Shown here one piece after another: positions 41,029-51,183 of a stretch of 64,000 nucleotides of DNA. The DNA is from Amycolatopsis sp. NBC_00345 (lineage in GTDB: Bacteria; Actinomycetota; Actinomycetes; Mycobacteriales; Pseudonocardiaceae): NCBI RefSeq assembly GCF_036116635.1, contig NZ_CP107995.1, forward strand, positions 1,364,001 through 1,428,000, in the 5' to 3' direction. Position numbers and translations under genes: made by a program. Position 1 is the stretch's first letter, and each line of letters begins with the position of its first letter. Under the pieces are notes generated by a model. The model saw only the letters and a list, made by a program, of their open reading frames with translations. It searched no databases and had not been told where the DNA came from.

Positions 41029-41451
41029 GTGAACAGGTCCGTGAAGGTCAGGCTCGGCGTCGGCATCGGGGTGGTGGTCCTCGGTTCGCTGGCCGGGGCG
41101 TGCGGCGCGCAGCCGGGATCGGGCACGAGCGGGACGACGGCCGTGACAGCCACCCAGACCGTCACCGATACGGCCGGTCCCTCCGCGGCATCGGTGTCGC
41201 CACCGCCGCCGCCCACTGCGAGCGCCGACATCGTGGTCCCGGACGTGTCCGGCATGAACCACCAGGCCGCGCAGAACGCCATGCAGGCCGCGGGCCTGTA
41301 CAACCTCCGCGAGGTCGACTCCACCGGCCGGCACCGGGCGATGATCCTCGACCGCAACTGGTGCCAGACCGGCCAGGATCCCAAGCCGGGCACCAAGGTC
41401 GCGGTGCATGCGGTGATCACCCTGTACGCCCGCAAGTGCGACGAGCACTGA
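41029..41451 (+). CDS. PASTA-domain lipoprotein
   Basis: A 140-residue secreted lipoprotein. The lipobox is LAGAC (Cys about residue 24). A Thr/Ser/Pro-rich linker (about 30-65) leads to one PASTA module, VVPDVSGMNHQAAQNAMQAAG, followed by a Cys-containing tail (DRNWCQTGQDPKPGTKV). PASTA modules bind muropeptides or beta-lactam-like structures in serine/threonine kinases; here the module is alone. GTG 41029 has GGGGGAG upstream. The two Cys of the module and tail could form a disulfide. Confidence 0.85.
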   Translation: MNRSVKVRLGVGIGVVVLGSLAGACGAQPGSGTSGTTAVTATQTVTDTAGPSAASVSPPPPPTASADIVVPDVSGMNHQAAQNAMQAAGLYNLREVDSTGRHRAMILDRNWCQTGQDPKPGTKVAVHAVITLYARKCDEH

Positions 41452-41529
41452 CCCCGGCCGGTTCGGGGGCGTTCGTGATTGAGTGTACAGTCGTGCACTG
41501 AAATAACTCGGCGCGGACGAGGCGGCCCG

Positions 41530-43149
41530 GTGGATCACGATCAGACGCTCCTGGACGAACCCGCCGGCCCGGCGGCGAGCACCACTTCCGAGCGCGCCCG
41601 CCGGGCGGCTCGTGGGCGGGGCACACGCCGGCCGTTCGGGTCCTGGCTGCTGGGGCCGGTGGACCAGGGCGTCCGGATGCTGCGGGTGCGGGTCCAGCTG
41701 CTGCTGACCGGGACGCTGATCGCCACCAACGTGATCGGGGCGGCGGTGGTCGTCGTGCTGGCGGTCCTGCTGGTGCCCGGGCCGGGGTTGAGTGCCGAGC
41801 TGGTGCTGGCGACGGCGGTGGCTGTGCCCGTGTACGTCGTTTCCGCGGTCGTGGTGGGCGCGCTGTGGGGCACCCGGGGCGCGTTGAAGACGCTCAGATG
41901 GGTGATCCAGCAACGCCCGCCGACCCCGGCCGAACGGGCCGCCACGGCGCGGGTGCCGCTGCGGCTGACCTTGGTGCAGGCCGTCTTGTGGGGCGTGGCG
42001 ACGCTGCTGTTCGGCGGGCTGGCCCTGGCGCTGCAGCCCGCCGCGGTGCTGACGGAGGTGCTCACCGTCGGGCTGGCCGGCGTGGTCGTGTGCGCGAACG
42101 CCTACCTGCTGAGCGAATTCTCGCTCCGGCCGATCGCGGCCAGGGCGCTGTCGGACACGACGCCGGGGCACCGGCGCATCGGCGGGGTCACCCTGCGGAG
42201 CCTGCTGTTCTGGTGCCTGGGCACCGGTGTGCCGGTCACCGGGCTGGTGGCCACGGCGTTGCTGGCGTGGGTGCGCGAGGACGTGTCGAAGACCCAGCTG
42301 GTGGTCTCCGTCGTCGCGCTCGGGCTGGTGGTGCTGTGCTTCGGGCTGCTGATCACGGTGTTCACCACCCGGGCGACCGTCTCGCCGATCCGCTCGGTGC
42401 GGGACGCGCTGCGCCGGATCGAGCGGGGCGACTTCAGTGCCGAGGTCCCGGTCTACGACGGCACGGAACTCGGCCTGCTGCAGGCCGGCTTCAACCGGAT
42501 GGCCGCCGGGCTGCGGGAGCGGGAGCGGATGCGCGACCTGTTCGGCCGCCACGTCGGCGAGGAGGTCGCCGACGAGGCGATGCGCGGCCGCGCCGGGCTG
42601 GGCGGGGTGGTGCGCACGGTGTCGGTGCTGTTCGTCGACGTCATCGGGTCCACCACACTGGCGGCGACGCGGCCGCCCGAAGAGGTGGTCGGGCTGCTGA
42701 ACCGGTTCTTCACGGTGGTGGTCGACGAAGTGGACGGCCACCACGGCCTGGTCAACAAGTTCGTCGGCGACGCCGTGCTGGCGGTTTTCGGCGCCCCGGC
42801 GGCGATGGACGACCACGCGGCCCACGCGCTCGCGGCGGCGCGGGTGATCGCCGAGCGGCTCGTCCGCGAGGTGCCGGACTGCGCGGCCGGAATCGGCGTC
42901 GCGACGGGCGAAGCGGTCGCCGGGAACGTGGGCGACCCGCGCCGGTTCGAGTACACCGTGATCGGCGACCCGGTCAACGAGGCCGCGCGGCTGAGCGAGC
43001 AGGCGAAAAAGGTCCCGGGCCGGCTTGTCGCGTCCGGGACGGCCGTCGCGGCGGCGGGCGCGGACGAGGGCGCGCGGTGGCGGACGGCCGGCGAGGTGAC
43101 GCTGCGCGGCCGCACCGAGGCGACCGTGCTCGCCGTCCCGGCCGGCTGA
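41530..43149 (+). CDS. Class III adenylate/guanylate cyclase, membrane-bound
   Basis: A 539-residue cyclase with about six membrane helices in the first 300 residues, a HAMP domain (about 300-350, TRATVSPIRSVRDALRRIERG) and a C-terminal class III catalytic domain. Metal-binding Asp residues are in VLFVDVIGST and GDAVLAVFG, the substrate Lys in LVNKFVGD and the transition-state pair in VIGDPVNEAARL. Its layout matches mycobacterial Rv1318c-Rv1320c enzymes. GTG 41530 was taken because the longer frame has only a TTG and no ribosome site. It should make cAMP in response to a membrane signal. Confidence 0.93.
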   Translation: MDHDQTLLDEPAGPAASTTSERARRAARGRGTRRPFGSWLLGPVDQGVRMLRVRVQLLLTGTLIATNVIGAAVVVVLAVLLVPGPGLSAELVLATAVAVPVYVVSAVVVGALWGTRGALKTLRWVIQQRPPTPAERAATARVPLRLTLVQAVLWGVATLLFGGLALALQPAAVLTEVLTVGLAGVVVCANAYLLSEFSLRPIAARALSDTTPGHRRIGGVTLRSLLFWCLGTGVPVTGLVATALLAWVREDVSKTQLVVSVVALGLVVLCFGLLITVFTTRATVSPIRSVRDALRRIERGDFSAEVPVYDGTELGLLQAGFNRMAAGLRERERMRDLFGRHVGEEVADEAMRGRAGLGGVVRTVSVLFVDVIGSTTLAATRPPEEVVGLLNRFFTVVVDEVDGHHGLVNKFVGDAVLAVFGAPAAMDDHAAHALAAARVIAERLVREVPDCAAGIGVATGEAVAGNVGDPRRFEYTVIGDPVNEAARLSEQAKKVPGRLVASGTAVAAAGADEGARWRTAGEVTLRGRTEATVLAVPAG

Positions 43150-43159
43150 AGGGTCTCGC

Positions 43160-43620
43160 TTGCGCCGGCTGGCCTTCCTGGCCGCGCACACCTCGAAGAT
43201 CGACTTCGGCCTGCTGGTCACGGGCGTGACCTACCGGCACCCGGGACTGCTCGCGAAAATCGTCACCACCTTCGACGTGCTGTCCGGCGGCCGGGCCGTG
43301 CTCGGCGCCGCCTGGTTCGAGCGCGAGCACCGCGCGCTCGGCAACCTGTACGCCACGTCGCCGGCCGACGTCGAGCACAAGCTGGACGTGCTGCGCCGGC
43401 ACTGCGACGACCTCGGCCGCGACTTCGGCACGATCCGCGTCACCGTCGCGGCCATGAAGCCGCGCCCGGAGCCCGGCACCCGCGACCAGTTCGTCCGCCA
43501 GATGGCGGCGTACGCCCGGATCGGCGTGCACACCGCCATCATCACCCGGTCGTCGGCTCCGCGGCCGCCTGGATCGACGGCATGGCCCCGGTCGTCCCGC
43601 AGCTGGCCGAACTCGGCTGA
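43160..43620 (+). pseudogene. LLM class F420-dependent oxidoreductase remnant
   Basis: The reading frame shows pieces of a luciferase-like flavin/F420 monooxygenase: GLLVTGVTYRHPGLLAKIVTTFDVLSGGRAVLG (in pieces), AAWFEREHRALG, then LYATSPADVEHKLDVLRRHCDDLGRD. The N-terminal 40 residues are missing. About 60 residues are missing between HRALG and NLYAT, where relatives have the EALQI-PILIGG region. A frameshift near 43550 separates TAIITR from AAWIDGMAPVVPQLAELG, which ends at TGA 43618-43620 in another frame. The gene is clearly dead. It lies 10 bp behind the cyclase. Confidence 0.8.
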
Positions 43621-43666
43621 GCTGCTTTTCGCGGCCGGGAGCGGGAAGAAAGCCACGGCCGGGACC

Positions 43667-43693
43667 CTGTCCGTCCATATCGGACAGTGTCCG
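43667..43693. promoter_or_regulatory. Overlapping palindromes upstream of MFS exporter
   Basis: CTGTCCG-N7-CGGACAG (43667-43687) overlaps CGGACA-G-TGTCCG (43681-43693). Both are perfect and share one arm, which suits a TetR/MarR-type repressor site. It lies 217 bp before the exporter start. The matching regulator may be the one whose C-terminal remnant follows the exporter gene. Confidence 0.4.
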
Positions 43694-43909
43694 GCCGGAT
43701 ACCGCCGGTGGCGGCTGAGCGGTGCGGCCCGGACCGGTGACCGCGGAACCGGGTGGCGGTGGGGTCACTGCGGGCCCGGTCACGTTGTCGCACCGTTTTG
43801 TCGGTGGTGACCCGTACCCTGAACAAGTGAGCAATTCGGCCGGCGGGAACCCCGTCGGCCCCCCTTCTTCCCTTGAGCGCCCCGGCGCGGATCTCCAGGA
43901 GCCCCACGC

Positions 43910-45361
43910 ATGACGCACACCACGAACGCCGCCTCACCGGCCCAGGAGCGCGCGCCGTCCGCGCCCGGGCTGTTGATCGGGGTGCTGGTCGGATCGGCCT
44001 TCGTGATGATCCTCAACGAGACCATCCTGAGCGTCGCGCTGCGCGACCTCACCGCCGACCTCGGCGTGCCCACGACCACCATCCAATGGCTGACCAGCGG
44101 ATTCCTGCTCACCATGGCCGTGGTCATCCCGACCACGGGCTTCCTGCTCGAACGGTTCAGCCCGCGCAGCGTGTTCCTCTTCTCGCTGTCGGCGTTCAGC
44201 CTCGGCACGCTGCTGTGCGGCGTCGCGCCCGGGTTCGGCCTGCTGCTGGCCGGGCGCATCGTGCAGGCCTGCGGCACGGCGGTGATGCTGCCGTTGCTGA
44301 TGACCACGGTGATGCGGCTGGTGCCGGTGCACCGGCGGGGCGCGATGATGGGCACGATCAGCATCGTCATCGCCGTCGCGCCGGCCATCGGGCCGACCAT
44401 CGGCGGCGCGGTGCTGTCCTCGCTGGGCTGGCGCTGGATGTTCTGGATCGTGCTGCCGCTGTCGCTCGCCGCGCTGGTCGTCGGCGCGGTGCGGCTGCGG
44501 ATCGGCAGCGAGACCCGCAAGGTGCCGCTCGACGTGGTGTCGGTGCTGCTGTCCGCGATCGGGTTCGGCGGCGTGCTGTACGGGCTGTCCACGGCCGGCG
44601 AGTCCGGCGGTGCGGAGCCGTTCGTGCCGCCGTGGGTGGCCATCGTGGTGGGCGCTGTCTCGCTCGTGGTGTTCACCTGGCGCCAGACCCGGCTGCAGCG
44701 CCGTGACCGGGCGCTGCTGGACCTGCGGCCGTTCACGCACCGCGGGTTCGTCGTGGCGCTGGTGCTGACCGCGCTGCTGTTCATGTGCCTGATCGGCGCG
44801 GGCGCGATCCTGCTGCCGCTGTACCTGCAGACCGTGCTGCACACCTCGACCCTGGTGAGCGGCCTGGCCGTGCTGCCCGGCGGGCTGGTCCTCGGCCTGC
44901 TCGGCCGCCCGGTCGGCGCGTGGTTCGACAAGGTCGGATCCCGTCCGCTGGTCATCCCGGGCTCGGCGGCCATGGCGCTCTCGCTGTGGCTGTTCACCAC
45001 GCTCGGGCCGGGCTCGCCGCTGATCGCGGTGATCGCCATCCACGTGCTGCTGATGGCCGGGCTGGGCCTGATGATGACCCCGCTGATGACCGAGTCCCTC
45101 GGCGTGCTGCCCGACCACCTGTATTCCCACGGCAGCGCGATCCTCTCGACGCTGCAGCAGGTGGCGGGCGCGCTCGGCACCACCGTGTTCGTCACCGTCG
45201 CCACGGTCGCGAGCTCGGGCGGTTCCGCCGCCAGCCCGGACTCCTCGGGCCTGCACGCCGCCTTCATCGTGGCCGGCTGCATCGGTGTCGCGGCCTTCGG
45301 CATGTCGTGGCTGGTGCGGTCCACTCGCACCTCGTCGGAGCCGGAGCCGGAGCAGTCCTGA
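43910..45361 (+). CDS. MFS multidrug exporter (DHA2/EmrB type, 14 TM)
   Basis: A 483-residue drug:proton antiporter. NETILSVALRDLTADLGV with QWLTSGFLLTMAV is the usual opening of DHA2 exporters. Motif A is degenerate (LERFSPRSVFLFS), and motif C is seen in APAIGPTIGGAVLSSLGWRWMFWI (in part). Fourteen helices can be counted. The protein should export lipophilic drugs. ATG 43910 has AGGAG 9 bases upstream, and its ATGA also overlaps the stop of a 28-codon frame starting at GTG 43827. A terminator follows immediately. Confidence 0.93.
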   Translation: MTHTTNAASPAQERAPSAPGLLIGVLVGSAFVMILNETILSVALRDLTADLGVPTTTIQWLTSGFLLTMAVVIPTTGFLLERFSPRSVFLFSLSAFSLGTLLCGVAPGFGLLLAGRIVQACGTAVMLPLLMTTVMRLVPVHRRGAMMGTISIVIAVAPAIGPTIGGAVLSSLGWRWMFWIVLPLSLAALVVGAVRLRIGSETRKVPLDVVSVLLSAIGFGGVLYGLSTAGESGGAEPFVPPWVAIVVGAVSLVVFTWRQTRLQRRDRALLDLRPFTHRGFVVALVLTALLFMCLIGAGAILLPLYLQTVLHTSTLVSGLAVLPGGLVLGLLGRPVGAWFDKVGSRPLVIPGSAAMALSLWLFTTLGPGSPLIAVIAIHVLLMAGLGLMMTPLMTESLGVLPDHLYSHGSAILSTLQQVAGALGTTVFVTVATVASSGGSAASPDSSGLHAAFIVAGCIGVAAFGMSWLVRSTRTSSEPEPEQS

Positions 45362-45362
45362 G

Positions 45363-45409
45363 CGGTGCGCCTCGGCAACGGACACTGCCGCCGTTGCCGA
45401 GGCGCACCG
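45363..45409 (+). terminator. Intrinsic terminator after MFS gene
   Basis: Perfect 19-bp arms (45363-45381 and 45391-45409) have a 9-base loop and are followed by TTCTT. It begins 2 bp after the stop codon. Confidence 0.85.
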
Positions 45410-45429
45410 TTCTTCAGCGGTGGCCGTAA

Positions 45430-45534
45430 GTGAGGCGCCGCAACGGGGACCCGGGGGAGCGCGAGTTCACGTTCGGCCCGGACCTGATCCTCGACGGCCT
45501 CGCCGCGACCGTCGCCAGGAGTCATCCCGCCTGA
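45430..45534 (+). pseudogene. C-terminal remnant of a TetR regulator
   Basis: A 34-codon frame ends REFTFGPDLILDGLAATVARSHPA. The pattern of F-x-F-G-x-x-x-I-L-D-G-L is the usual last helix of TetR-family repressors that control efflux pumps. Everything before it is missing. It sits 20 bp behind the exporter terminator, so it is probably the relic of the exporter's own regulator. Confidence 0.5.
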
Positions 45535-45541
45535 AGAAGAA

Positions 45542-45594
45542 CGACGGCCGCTGCGGCTGTTTCCGTTGCGGTGCAAGGGAAACAGTCACAGCGG
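45542..45594. terminator. Hairpin terminator at the end of katG
   Basis: Twenty-base arms (45542-45561 and 45575-45594) pair with two mismatches around a 13-base loop. TGTTTCC and GGAAACA form the inner stem. It lies 61 bp after the katG stop on the minus strand. Confidence 0.65.
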
Positions 45595-45655
45595 CCGAGG
45601 TAACCGCGCGGGCCAGCCGGCGCACGGCCGGCCGGCCCGGATCTCAGCCTCAGTC

Positions 45656-47890
<2,235 letters not shown>

Positions 47891-47920
47891 AGAAATCCTT
47901 CCGGTTTTCACTGGTGGTGC

Positions 47921-48370
47921 TCAGGATTTGAGCGCGGTGGTGCAGTCGGGACACAGGCCCCAGAAGATGACCTCGGCTTCGTCGATCGTGAAACCGTGAT
48001 CATCGGAGGCAGTCAAGCAGGGCGCCGGGCCCACGGCGCAGTCGACGTCCGCCACCACTCCGCACGAGCGGCACACGACGTGGTGGTGGTTGTCCCCGAC
48101 GCGCGCCTCATAACGCGCGACGGAGCCCGGCGGTTCGATCCGCCGCAGCAGGCCCGCGGTGGTCAGTGCCCGCAGCACGTCGTAGACGGCCTGGTGGGAG
48201 ACGCCGCCGAGGTCGTCCCGCACGACGCCGATGATCGAATCGGTGTCGGCGTGCGGGTGGTCGTGGACCGCGGACAGCACCGCCAGCCGTGGGCGGGTCA
48301 CGCGCAGGGAGACCCCGCGCAGCATCCGCTCGAAGTCCGAAGCCGTGGGCACGGGCGAAGTGTGCCCCAT
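47921..48370 (-). CDS. furA: FurA-type peroxide/metal-responsive repressor
   Basis: A Fur-family repressor of 149 residues. The winged helix contains VTRPRLAVLSAVHDHPHADTD and GGVSHQAVYDVLRALTTAGLL (both in part). The metal site is HHHVVCRSCGVVADVDC. A second Cys pair, GLCPDC, near the C-terminus gives two CxxC motifs that could hold structural zinc. By analogy with mycobacteria it represses itself and katG and releases under peroxide. The ATG has no Shine-Dalgarno. The AT-rich CTTGATTGATTCCAGAAA just upstream (minus strand) may contain both the promoter and the operator, possibly with a leaderless start. Confidence 0.93.
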   Translation of the reverse strand: MGHTSPVPTASDFERMLRGVSLRVTRPRLAVLSAVHDHPHADTDSIIGVVRDDLGGVSHQAVYDVLRALTTAGLLRRIEPPGSVARYEARVGDNHHHVVCRSCGVVADVDCAVGPAPCLTASDDHGFTIDEAEVIFWGLCPDCTTALKS

Positions 48371-48551
48371 TTTCTGGAATCAATCAAGTTCAGTGGCCGA
48401 TGCGCGAGTCGCCCGGGCGGGGGTTCGCGAGGTTCCGGCCGGGGTGTCCGGTGCGTGGCCTGGTCAGGCGGCGCGGCCAGTCAGGGCAGGCGGCCGGGTC
48501 GGCCCGCACGGGCGGAGCCGGCGGCCGGGCAACGCAATCACGGCCGCCGGC

Positions 48552-48782
48552 TCAGTCGGAGGGGCCGCGCAGGGTGAGCATCACCCGGAGGACGTGCTCG
48601 ACGGCGGCGGGGAACACCGCGGCGCGCAGCTCGCCGCGGGTGGCCAGGTTCCGGGCCGCGAACTCCAGCATGTTGTCCGGTCCCAGCCGACGGACCAGCA
48701 GCGCGGCGACCTCCTCCAGGTCCAGGCCCGGGTGGTCCAGCCGCGTCAAGGCGAGTTCGACGACGAGTTCCTCGTCGGTCAT
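48552..48782 (-). CDS. Small hypothetical protein (76 aa)
   Basis: A short acidic, helical protein, DEELVVELALTRLDHPGLDL at the start, without known domain, signal or membrane segment. Codon-position GC bias looks like that of the neighbouring genes, and the sequence is not low-complexity, so I regard it as a probable gene. The gap to furA (48371-48551) is GC-rich, with GGCCGG-type motifs and no visible gene. It is not obviously cotranscribed with the GNAT gene, which lies 122 bp upstream in the same direction. Confidence 0.55.
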   Translation of the reverse strand: MTDEELVVELALTRLDHPGLDLEEVAALLVRRLGPDNMLEFAARNLATRGELRAAVFPAAVEHVLRVMLTLRGPSD

Positions 48783-48904
48783 GGCCCCCGGTGCCCCGTC
48801 ATCCGTGCCCCGTGTTCGACCACGTGGCCATCACTGTCTGTTCCACGTCTTCGAGCTTAGCCACTTTTCGGCGACGGCCGGTGCCGTCGTGGTGCGGCTC
48901 GAGG

Positions 48905-49441
48905 TCAGCCGAGGTCGATCCAGTAGCGGTGCACCGGCCCGGCGCCTTCGACTACACCGCCTTCGAACGCACCGCCCCCGGGCACACCGTTTTCGAGCAC
49001 GCCGCCGTGGCGTTCGATCGTCTTGGCGGAGGGCAGGTTGCCCGTCTCGCAGACGATCAGGACGCGGCCGAGGCCCGCGGTGCGCGCGACGTCGAGCATG
49101 CGGCCCAGCGCCCAGGACGCCAGGCCGCGGCGGCGCGCGGACGGGCGGATGCCGTAGCCGATGTGGCCGGCCCGGCGGGTGAAGTCGTCGTCCCGGTGCC
49201 GCAGCGCGATCCCGCCGAGCACCCGGCCGTCCTCGACGATCCAGCGGAACGTGCAGCGCGCGCGGGACGGGTCCGGCTCGTCGGCCAGCAGCGCCACCCA
49301 GGCCGCGAACCCGGATGGCGACTCGACCTCGTCGCCCGCGTCCAGCCCGAACCCGTCCTCGTGCGCGCCGGGCCCCCACTCGTGGTGCGCCTCGAGCCAG
49401 GCCGAGTGCAGAAGGGCGGTGGGCACGATCAACTCGGGCAT
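48905..49441 (-). CDS. GNAT family N-acetyltransferase
   Basis: A 178-residue acetyltransferase. The acetyl-CoA binding region is GYGIRPSARRRGLASWALGRMLD (RxxGxA-like motif A, in part). The family pattern is HIGYGIRPS, then VCETGNLPSAKTIERHGG. A loop NGVPGGGAFEGGVVEGAG near residue 150 is longer and more Gly-rich than usual and looks like another short in-frame repeat expansion. The C-terminus ends HRYWIDLG as in many relatives. The substrate is unknown. It is separated by 40 bp from the quinone-reductase gene upstream. Confidence 0.88.
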   Translation of the reverse strand: MPELIVPTALLHSAWLEAHHEWGPGAHEDGFGLDAGDEVESPSGFAAWVALLADEPDPSRARCTFRWIVEDGRVLGGIALRHRDDDFTRRAGHIGYGIRPSARRRGLASWALGRMLDVARTAGLGRVLIVCETGNLPSAKTIERHGGVLENGVPGGGAFEGGVVEGAGPVHRYWIDLG

Positions 49442-49481
49442 GACCCGAGGCTACCGGGGGAGTCCCGGGGTAGCGGCGAGA

Positions 49482-50429
49482 TCAGTTCACCAGCACGATC
49501 TTCCCGCGCGCGTGGCGGCTTTCGCTCAGTTCGTGCGCGGCGGCGGCCTCGGCGAGCGGGAACGCCGCCGCGACGGGCACCCGCAGCCGGCCCTCGGCGG
49601 CGAGCTCCACCGCGAGCGCGAGGCCATGCACCGCAAGGGGATCGGCGGTGCCCATGGTCTTGCCCGTTTCGTCGGGCGGGGCCCCGTGCGACAGGTGCAC
49701 GCCGTGGGCCGCCGCGGTGGCGTCGGCGATCGTCACCACCCGCGCCGCGTCGCCCGCGATGGCGACGAGGTCCGGCAGGGCCCCGCCGGCGCAGTCGAAC
49801 ACCGCGTCCACTCCGGACGGTGCCAGCTCGTGGATTCGTTCTCTCAAGCCGGTTCCGTAGGTGGTCGGCACCGCGCCGAGGGAACGCAGGAAGTCGTGGT
49901 TGCGTTCGCCGGCCGTGCCGATGACCGTGGCTCCGCGGGCGACCGCGAGCTGGACGGCGACCGTGCCGACCCCGCCGGCCGCGCCCTGCACCAGCACGGT
50001 GTGCCCGGCGCCGACCGCGAGCCGGTCCAGCACCCGGGTGGCCGACTCGACGGCTCCCGCGGCGCCGCCCGCTTCTTCCCAGCTCCACGCGGCCGGTTTG
50101 GGGGCCCAGGCGGCGAGTGCGGCGAAGTCGGCGTTGGCGCCGCGCGCGGTCATCGTGGTCCAGCCGAACACCTCGTCGCCGATGGCCACGCCGGTGACGC
50201 CTTCGCCGACCTCGTCGACCACGCCCGCGGCGTCGAACCCGGTCCGGTACGGGAAGGGCACGGTCACCGCGGCCCGCATCTCCCCGGAGCGGATGCGCAC
50301 CTCCCCGGCCGAGAGCCCGGAGGCCCGTACGGTGATGCGGATTTCACCCGGTCCGGCGTGCGGCTCCGCCACTTCGGCGACGTGCACCACGCCGGCCGGC
50401 CCGTATTCCGTGAACTCGACAGCTCTCAT
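49482..50429 (-). CDS. Zeta-crystallin-like NADP-dependent oxidoreductase (MDR family)
   Basis: A 315-residue medium-chain reductase of the quinone oxidoreductase type. The GroES-like domain opens MRAVEFTEYGPAGVVHVAEV. The cofactor site is VQGAAGGVGTVAVQLA. The Cys and His ligands for catalytic zinc are absent, so it is of the zinc-free class. The C-terminus ESRHARGKIVLVN is typical. It would reduce quinones or enones with NADPH. It is divergent from a TetR gene with a palindromic site in the 49-bp gap, a frequent arrangement for electrophile-induced reductases. Confidence 0.92.
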   Translation of the reverse strand: MRAVEFTEYGPAGVVHVAEVAEPHAGPGEIRITVRASGLSAGEVRIRSGEMRAAVTVPFPYRTGFDAAGVVDEVGEGVTGVAIGDEVFGWTTMTARGANADFAALAAWAPKPAAWSWEEAGGAAGAVESATRVLDRLAVGAGHTVLVQGAAGGVGTVAVQLAVARGATVIGTAGERNHDFLRSLGAVPTTYGTGLRERIHELAPSGVDAVFDCAGGALPDLVAIAGDAARVVTIADATAAAHGVHLSHGAPPDETGKTMGTADPLAVHGLALAVELAAEGRLRVPVAAAFPLAEAAAAHELSESRHARGKIVLVN

Positions 50430-50440
50430 GAATCGAACGT

Positions 50441-50462
50441 AACCGGGGCACCCCGTCCGGTT
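50441..50462. promoter_or_regulatory. Operator AACCGG-N10-CCGGTT
   Basis: A perfect 6-bp inverted repeat with a 10-base spacer, placed in the gap between the reductase and the divergent TetR gene. The centre-to-centre distance suits a TetR dimer. Confidence 0.5.
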
Positions 50463-50478
50463 GGCTAAAGTGAGAGTG

Positions 50479-51102
50479 GTGACGGCTCAAGTGGGAACGA
50501 AGCTCCGCTCGGACGCCCGCGACAACCGCGGGCGCATCCTCGCGGCCGCCCGTGCGGCCTTCGCGGCCGGGGGTTTTTCCGTGCCGATCCGCGAAATCGC
50601 CCGCCGTGCCGAGGTCGGCGTCGCGACCGTCTACCGGCATTTCGAGACCAAGGAAGCGCTGCTGGCCCAAGCTTTCGCCGACGAGCTGACCCCGTGCTCG
50701 GCGATCGTCGAGGAGGGGCTGGCGGCGGCCGATCCGTGGCGCGGGTTCGGCCTGGTGATCGAGCGGCTGATGGAGGTCCACGCCCTCGACCGGGGCCTCG
50801 CCCGCGTGTTCACGTCGCGGTTTCCCGACCCGGCCGAGTTCGCCGCGGACCGCGAGCGGACGCTGCGCCTGCTGCTCGAACTGGTGCGGCGCGCCAAGGA
50901 GACGGGCGCCCTGCGCGCGGACTTCGTGCTGGAGGACATCAGCCTGGCGCTGATGGCGAACGAGGGCATCCGCGCCGGGTCACCCGAGGCGCGGGTGGCG
51001 GCGTCGCGCCGGTTCGCGGCCCTGATGATCCAGTCGTTCCAGGCGGATCCCGTCGCGGCGGCGCTGCCGCCGGCCGTCCGGCTGCCGGTTTCGCGGCGCT
51101 GA
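50479..51102 (+). CDS. TetR family transcriptional regulator
   Basis: A regulator of about 207 residues with helix-turn-helix at the N-terminus (RGRILAAARAAFAAGGFSVP, REIARRAEVGVATVYRHFETKEAL, in part). The C-terminal domain belongs to the common TetR_C_33-like group, with RVFTSRFPDPAEF. Three GTG codons lie close together (50470, 50476, 50479), so the start is uncertain within nine bases. It is divergent from the quinone reductase, which it probably represses through the AACCGG palindrome. It is followed by a hairpin repeat. Confidence 0.88.
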   Translation: MTAQVGTKLRSDARDNRGRILAAARAAFAAGGFSVPIREIARRAEVGVATVYRHFETKEALLAQAFADELTPCSAIVEEGLAAADPWRGFGLVIERLMEVHALDRGLARVFTSRFPDPAEFAADRERTLRLLLELVRRAKETGALRADFVLEDISLALMANEGIRAGSPEARVAASRRFAALMIQSFQADPVAAALPPAVRLPVSRR

Positions 51103-51118
51103 CCCGGCGCTGACTGCC

Positions 51119-51176
51119 GCGTGCCCTGAAGGCCACCTTGAGGGCATATACGACCCTGAAGGTGGCCTTCAGGGCG
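51119..51176. repeat. Hairpin repeat, copy 2 (GCCCTGAAGGCCACCTT family)
   Basis: A 58-bp sequence identical to 26611-26668, with arms 51123-51139 and 51159-51175. It lies between the convergent TetR and IclR genes and could terminate both. Confidence 0.85.
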
Positions 51177-51183
51177 CAACAAG

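Noticed and set aside
43621..43810. Extension of the luciferase-like frame to 43810
   Set aside because: After the frameshift the frame encodes no family sequence; the true end of the gene in the other frame is at 43620.
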